A stretch of DNA of 64,000 bases from assembly GCF_001720465.1 (NCBI RefSeq), contig NZ_CP017113.1, positions 1,364,001 to 1,428,000 of the forward strand, given 5' to 3'. The notes beneath the pieces were generated by a model. The model had not been told where the DNA came from, made no database searches, and worked only from the letters and a program-made list of their open reading frames with translations. This DNA comes from Porphyrobacter sp. LM 6. Lineage in GTDB: Bacteria > Pseudomonadota > Alphaproteobacteria > Sphingomonadales > Sphingomonadaceae. Made by a program: the position numbers and the translations under genes. Below, one piece after another: positions 62,852-64,000 of the stretch; position 1 is the first letter of the stretch, and each line of letters starts with the position of its first letter.

Positions 62852-64000
62852 TTACCCCTTCGCGCCCGCGATGTAGCGGCTGACCGTGTTCGCCACGACC
62901 GAGAGCGGCGCGTTGCCGCCCAGCACCACGGCGGTGTTGAACGCCTTGAAGTCGTAAGCGCTGCCGAGTTCCTTCTGCGCGCGGGTGCGCTGGCGCACGA
63001 TTTCGCTGTGGCCGATCTTGTAGCCGCAGGCCTGACCCGGCCAGCTGCAATAGCGATCGACCTCCGAGGCGACCTCTTCCACCTTCGATCCGTTGCGCTC
63101 GACGAAAAACTGGCGGCCCTGTTCGCGCGTCCAGCGCTTGGAGTGCAGCCCAGTGTCGACCACCAACCGGCAGGCGCGGAAGGCGAGGCTTTGCAGATAG
63201 CCCAGCCGCCCGACCTTGAAATCGTCATAGGCGCCAAGTTCATCCGCGAGCTGTTCGGCATAGAGCGCCCAGCCTTCGCTAAAGGCATTGAAGGCGAGGA
63301 TCGAGCGGATCAGCGGCAGGCGGTTGGAAAACTCGCCCTCCCACACGTGGCCGGGAATGCTCTCGTGGAACGTGAGGTCGGCCAGATCATACTTGCGGTG
63401 CAGATCGGTGGTGCGAAGGTTGATCCAGAACCGGCCGGGGATCGACCCGTCCTTGCTGCCAGCGCCCCCATAGGCACCTGGCGCGCCCGGCTCTTCGGCG
63501 AGCGGCAGGCGGCGCACTTCCATATTGGGATTGACCAGCGTGTTGAACGCACGCGGCATCTGCGAGCGGATCCACGCGAGGCGATCATTGATGAAGGCGA
63601 AGATTTCCGCGCGCCCCGGATCGCCCTCGGCAAACTGGTAGCGCGGGTCTTCGGCCAGCGCGCGCATCCGTTCGCCAACGCTGCCCTTGGTGTAGCCGAT
63701 TTCCTTGAGGATCGGGTCCATCCGGCCGTGAATGTCTTCGAGCTCGGCAAGGCCCTGGCGGTGGATTTCGTCGGGCGTCATCGCGGTGGTGGTCGATGCG
63801 CTGACGGCCCAGGCGTAGTATTCCTCACCCATCGGCTGCGCCCACATGCCCGCGCTGTCCTTGGCCACGGCGCGCTGCGACTTCAGCTCGGCAAGCTGGC
63901 GTTCGAGCGCGGGGACAATGCCGCTCGCCACGATCCGTTCGGCCTGCCCCGCCGCGCCGTCCGCTCCGGCAATGCGCGAGGCGGTGAGCGGTTCGACATA
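62852..64000 (-). CDS. DUF885 family protein, C-terminal part (5' end outside window)
   Basis: The frame is open from 64000 to the stop at 62852-62854, giving about 382 residues of the C-terminal part; the true start and any signal peptide lie beyond the window. Family features include LTFHESIPGHVWEGEFSNRL (a possible metal-binding His-Glu motif) and FSEGWALYAEQLADELGAYD near the middle. These are typical of DUF885, probable secreted or periplasmic metallopeptidases. Substrate unknown. Upstream neighbours cannot be seen. Confidence 0.8.
   Translation of the reverse strand, partial: YVEPLTASRIAGADGAAGQAERIVASGIVPALERQLAELKSQRAVAKDSAGMWAQPMGEEYYAWAVSASTTTAMTPDEIHRQGLAELEDIHGRMDPILKEIGYTKGSVGERMRALAEDPRYQFAEGDPGRAEIFAFINDRLAWIRSQMPRAFNTLVNPNMEVRRLPLAEEPGAPGAYGGAGSKDGSIPGRFWINLRTTDLHRKYDLADLTFHESIPGHVWEGEFSNRLPLIRSILAFNAFSEGWALYAEQLADELGAYDDFKVGRLGYLQSLAFRACRLVVDTGLHSKRWTREQGRQFFVERNGSKVEEVASEVDRYCSWPGQACGYKIGHSEIVRQRTRAQKELGSAYDFKAFNTAVVLGGNAPLSVVANTVSRYIAGAKG

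Overview
The window looks like a chromosomal segment of an alphaproteobacterium of the order Sphingomonadales, most likely family Erythrobacteraceae (Erythrobacter/Porphyrobacter type). The evidence is high GC, the chvI-chvG-hprK-rapZ-EIIA-HPr order next to pckA, lineage-typical pairings (argH-lptM-lysA, serC-serA-hisZ-purA), and above all a propionyl-CoA synthase and a bifunctional malonyl-CoA reductase, which outside Chloroflexus-type bacteria are known mainly from Erythrobacter relatives. No prophage, CRISPR array, rRNA operon or transposase gene is visible; two tRNA genes are present.

Layout. 1-3703 (+): end of a TonB-dependent receptor, obgE, proB and an NAD-dependent epimerase. 3708-9715 (-): a seven-gene sulfur assimilation run, transcribed sseA, metC, cobA, DUF2849, cysI, DUF934, cysH. 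9762-13813: a signal-peptide protein, queF, and a PAS-GGDEF-EAL-PilZ protein; a perfect parS-like site sits inside the bidirectional terminator between the last two. 14117-24364 (+): the 3-hydroxypropionate module (propionyl-CoA synthase, malonyl-CoA reductase, accA), closed by tRNA-Thr. 24476-29137: DUF429 protein, rarA, a YqjI-like PadR regulator, a small membrane protein and a glycosyltransferase. 29324-36888: serC, serA, hisZ, RidA, an esterase (-), purA and an L,D-transpeptidase. 36957-42323: a putative winged-helix regulator, a siroheme synthase, lysA, an LptM-like lipoprotein, argH and a TlpA thioredoxin. 42342-49743: an atypical SDR, tRNA-Val, asparaginase, an orphan lipoprotein, an MDR reductase, truA, fmt, recR, a DUF2306 protein and def. 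49957-58936: rmuC, an rRNA/tRNA methyltransferase, the PTS/ChvGI operon, a 268-bp MITE-like element and pckA. 59057-64000: a small protein, a TPR metalloprotease, a cNMP-binding TrxR-like protein and a truncated DUF885 peptidase.

How the genes fit together. AccA supports acetyl-CoA to malonyl-CoA. Malonyl-CoA reductase takes this to 3-hydroxypropionate with two NADPH. Propionyl-CoA synthase then makes propionyl-CoA through 3-hydroxypropionyl-CoA and acryloyl-CoA. This is the carboxylating half of the 3-hydroxypropionate bicycle in three adjacent genes, probably serving mixotrophic carbon assimilation in an aerobic heterotroph. The ChvGI/PTS block and pckA sit beside each other and probably tie carbon and stress signalling to gluconeogenesis. 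The sulfur operon, its SUMT (cobA) and the separate Met8-type siroheme synthase together supply sulfite reductase with siroheme.

All functional calls are read from motifs and family memory; no database search was run.
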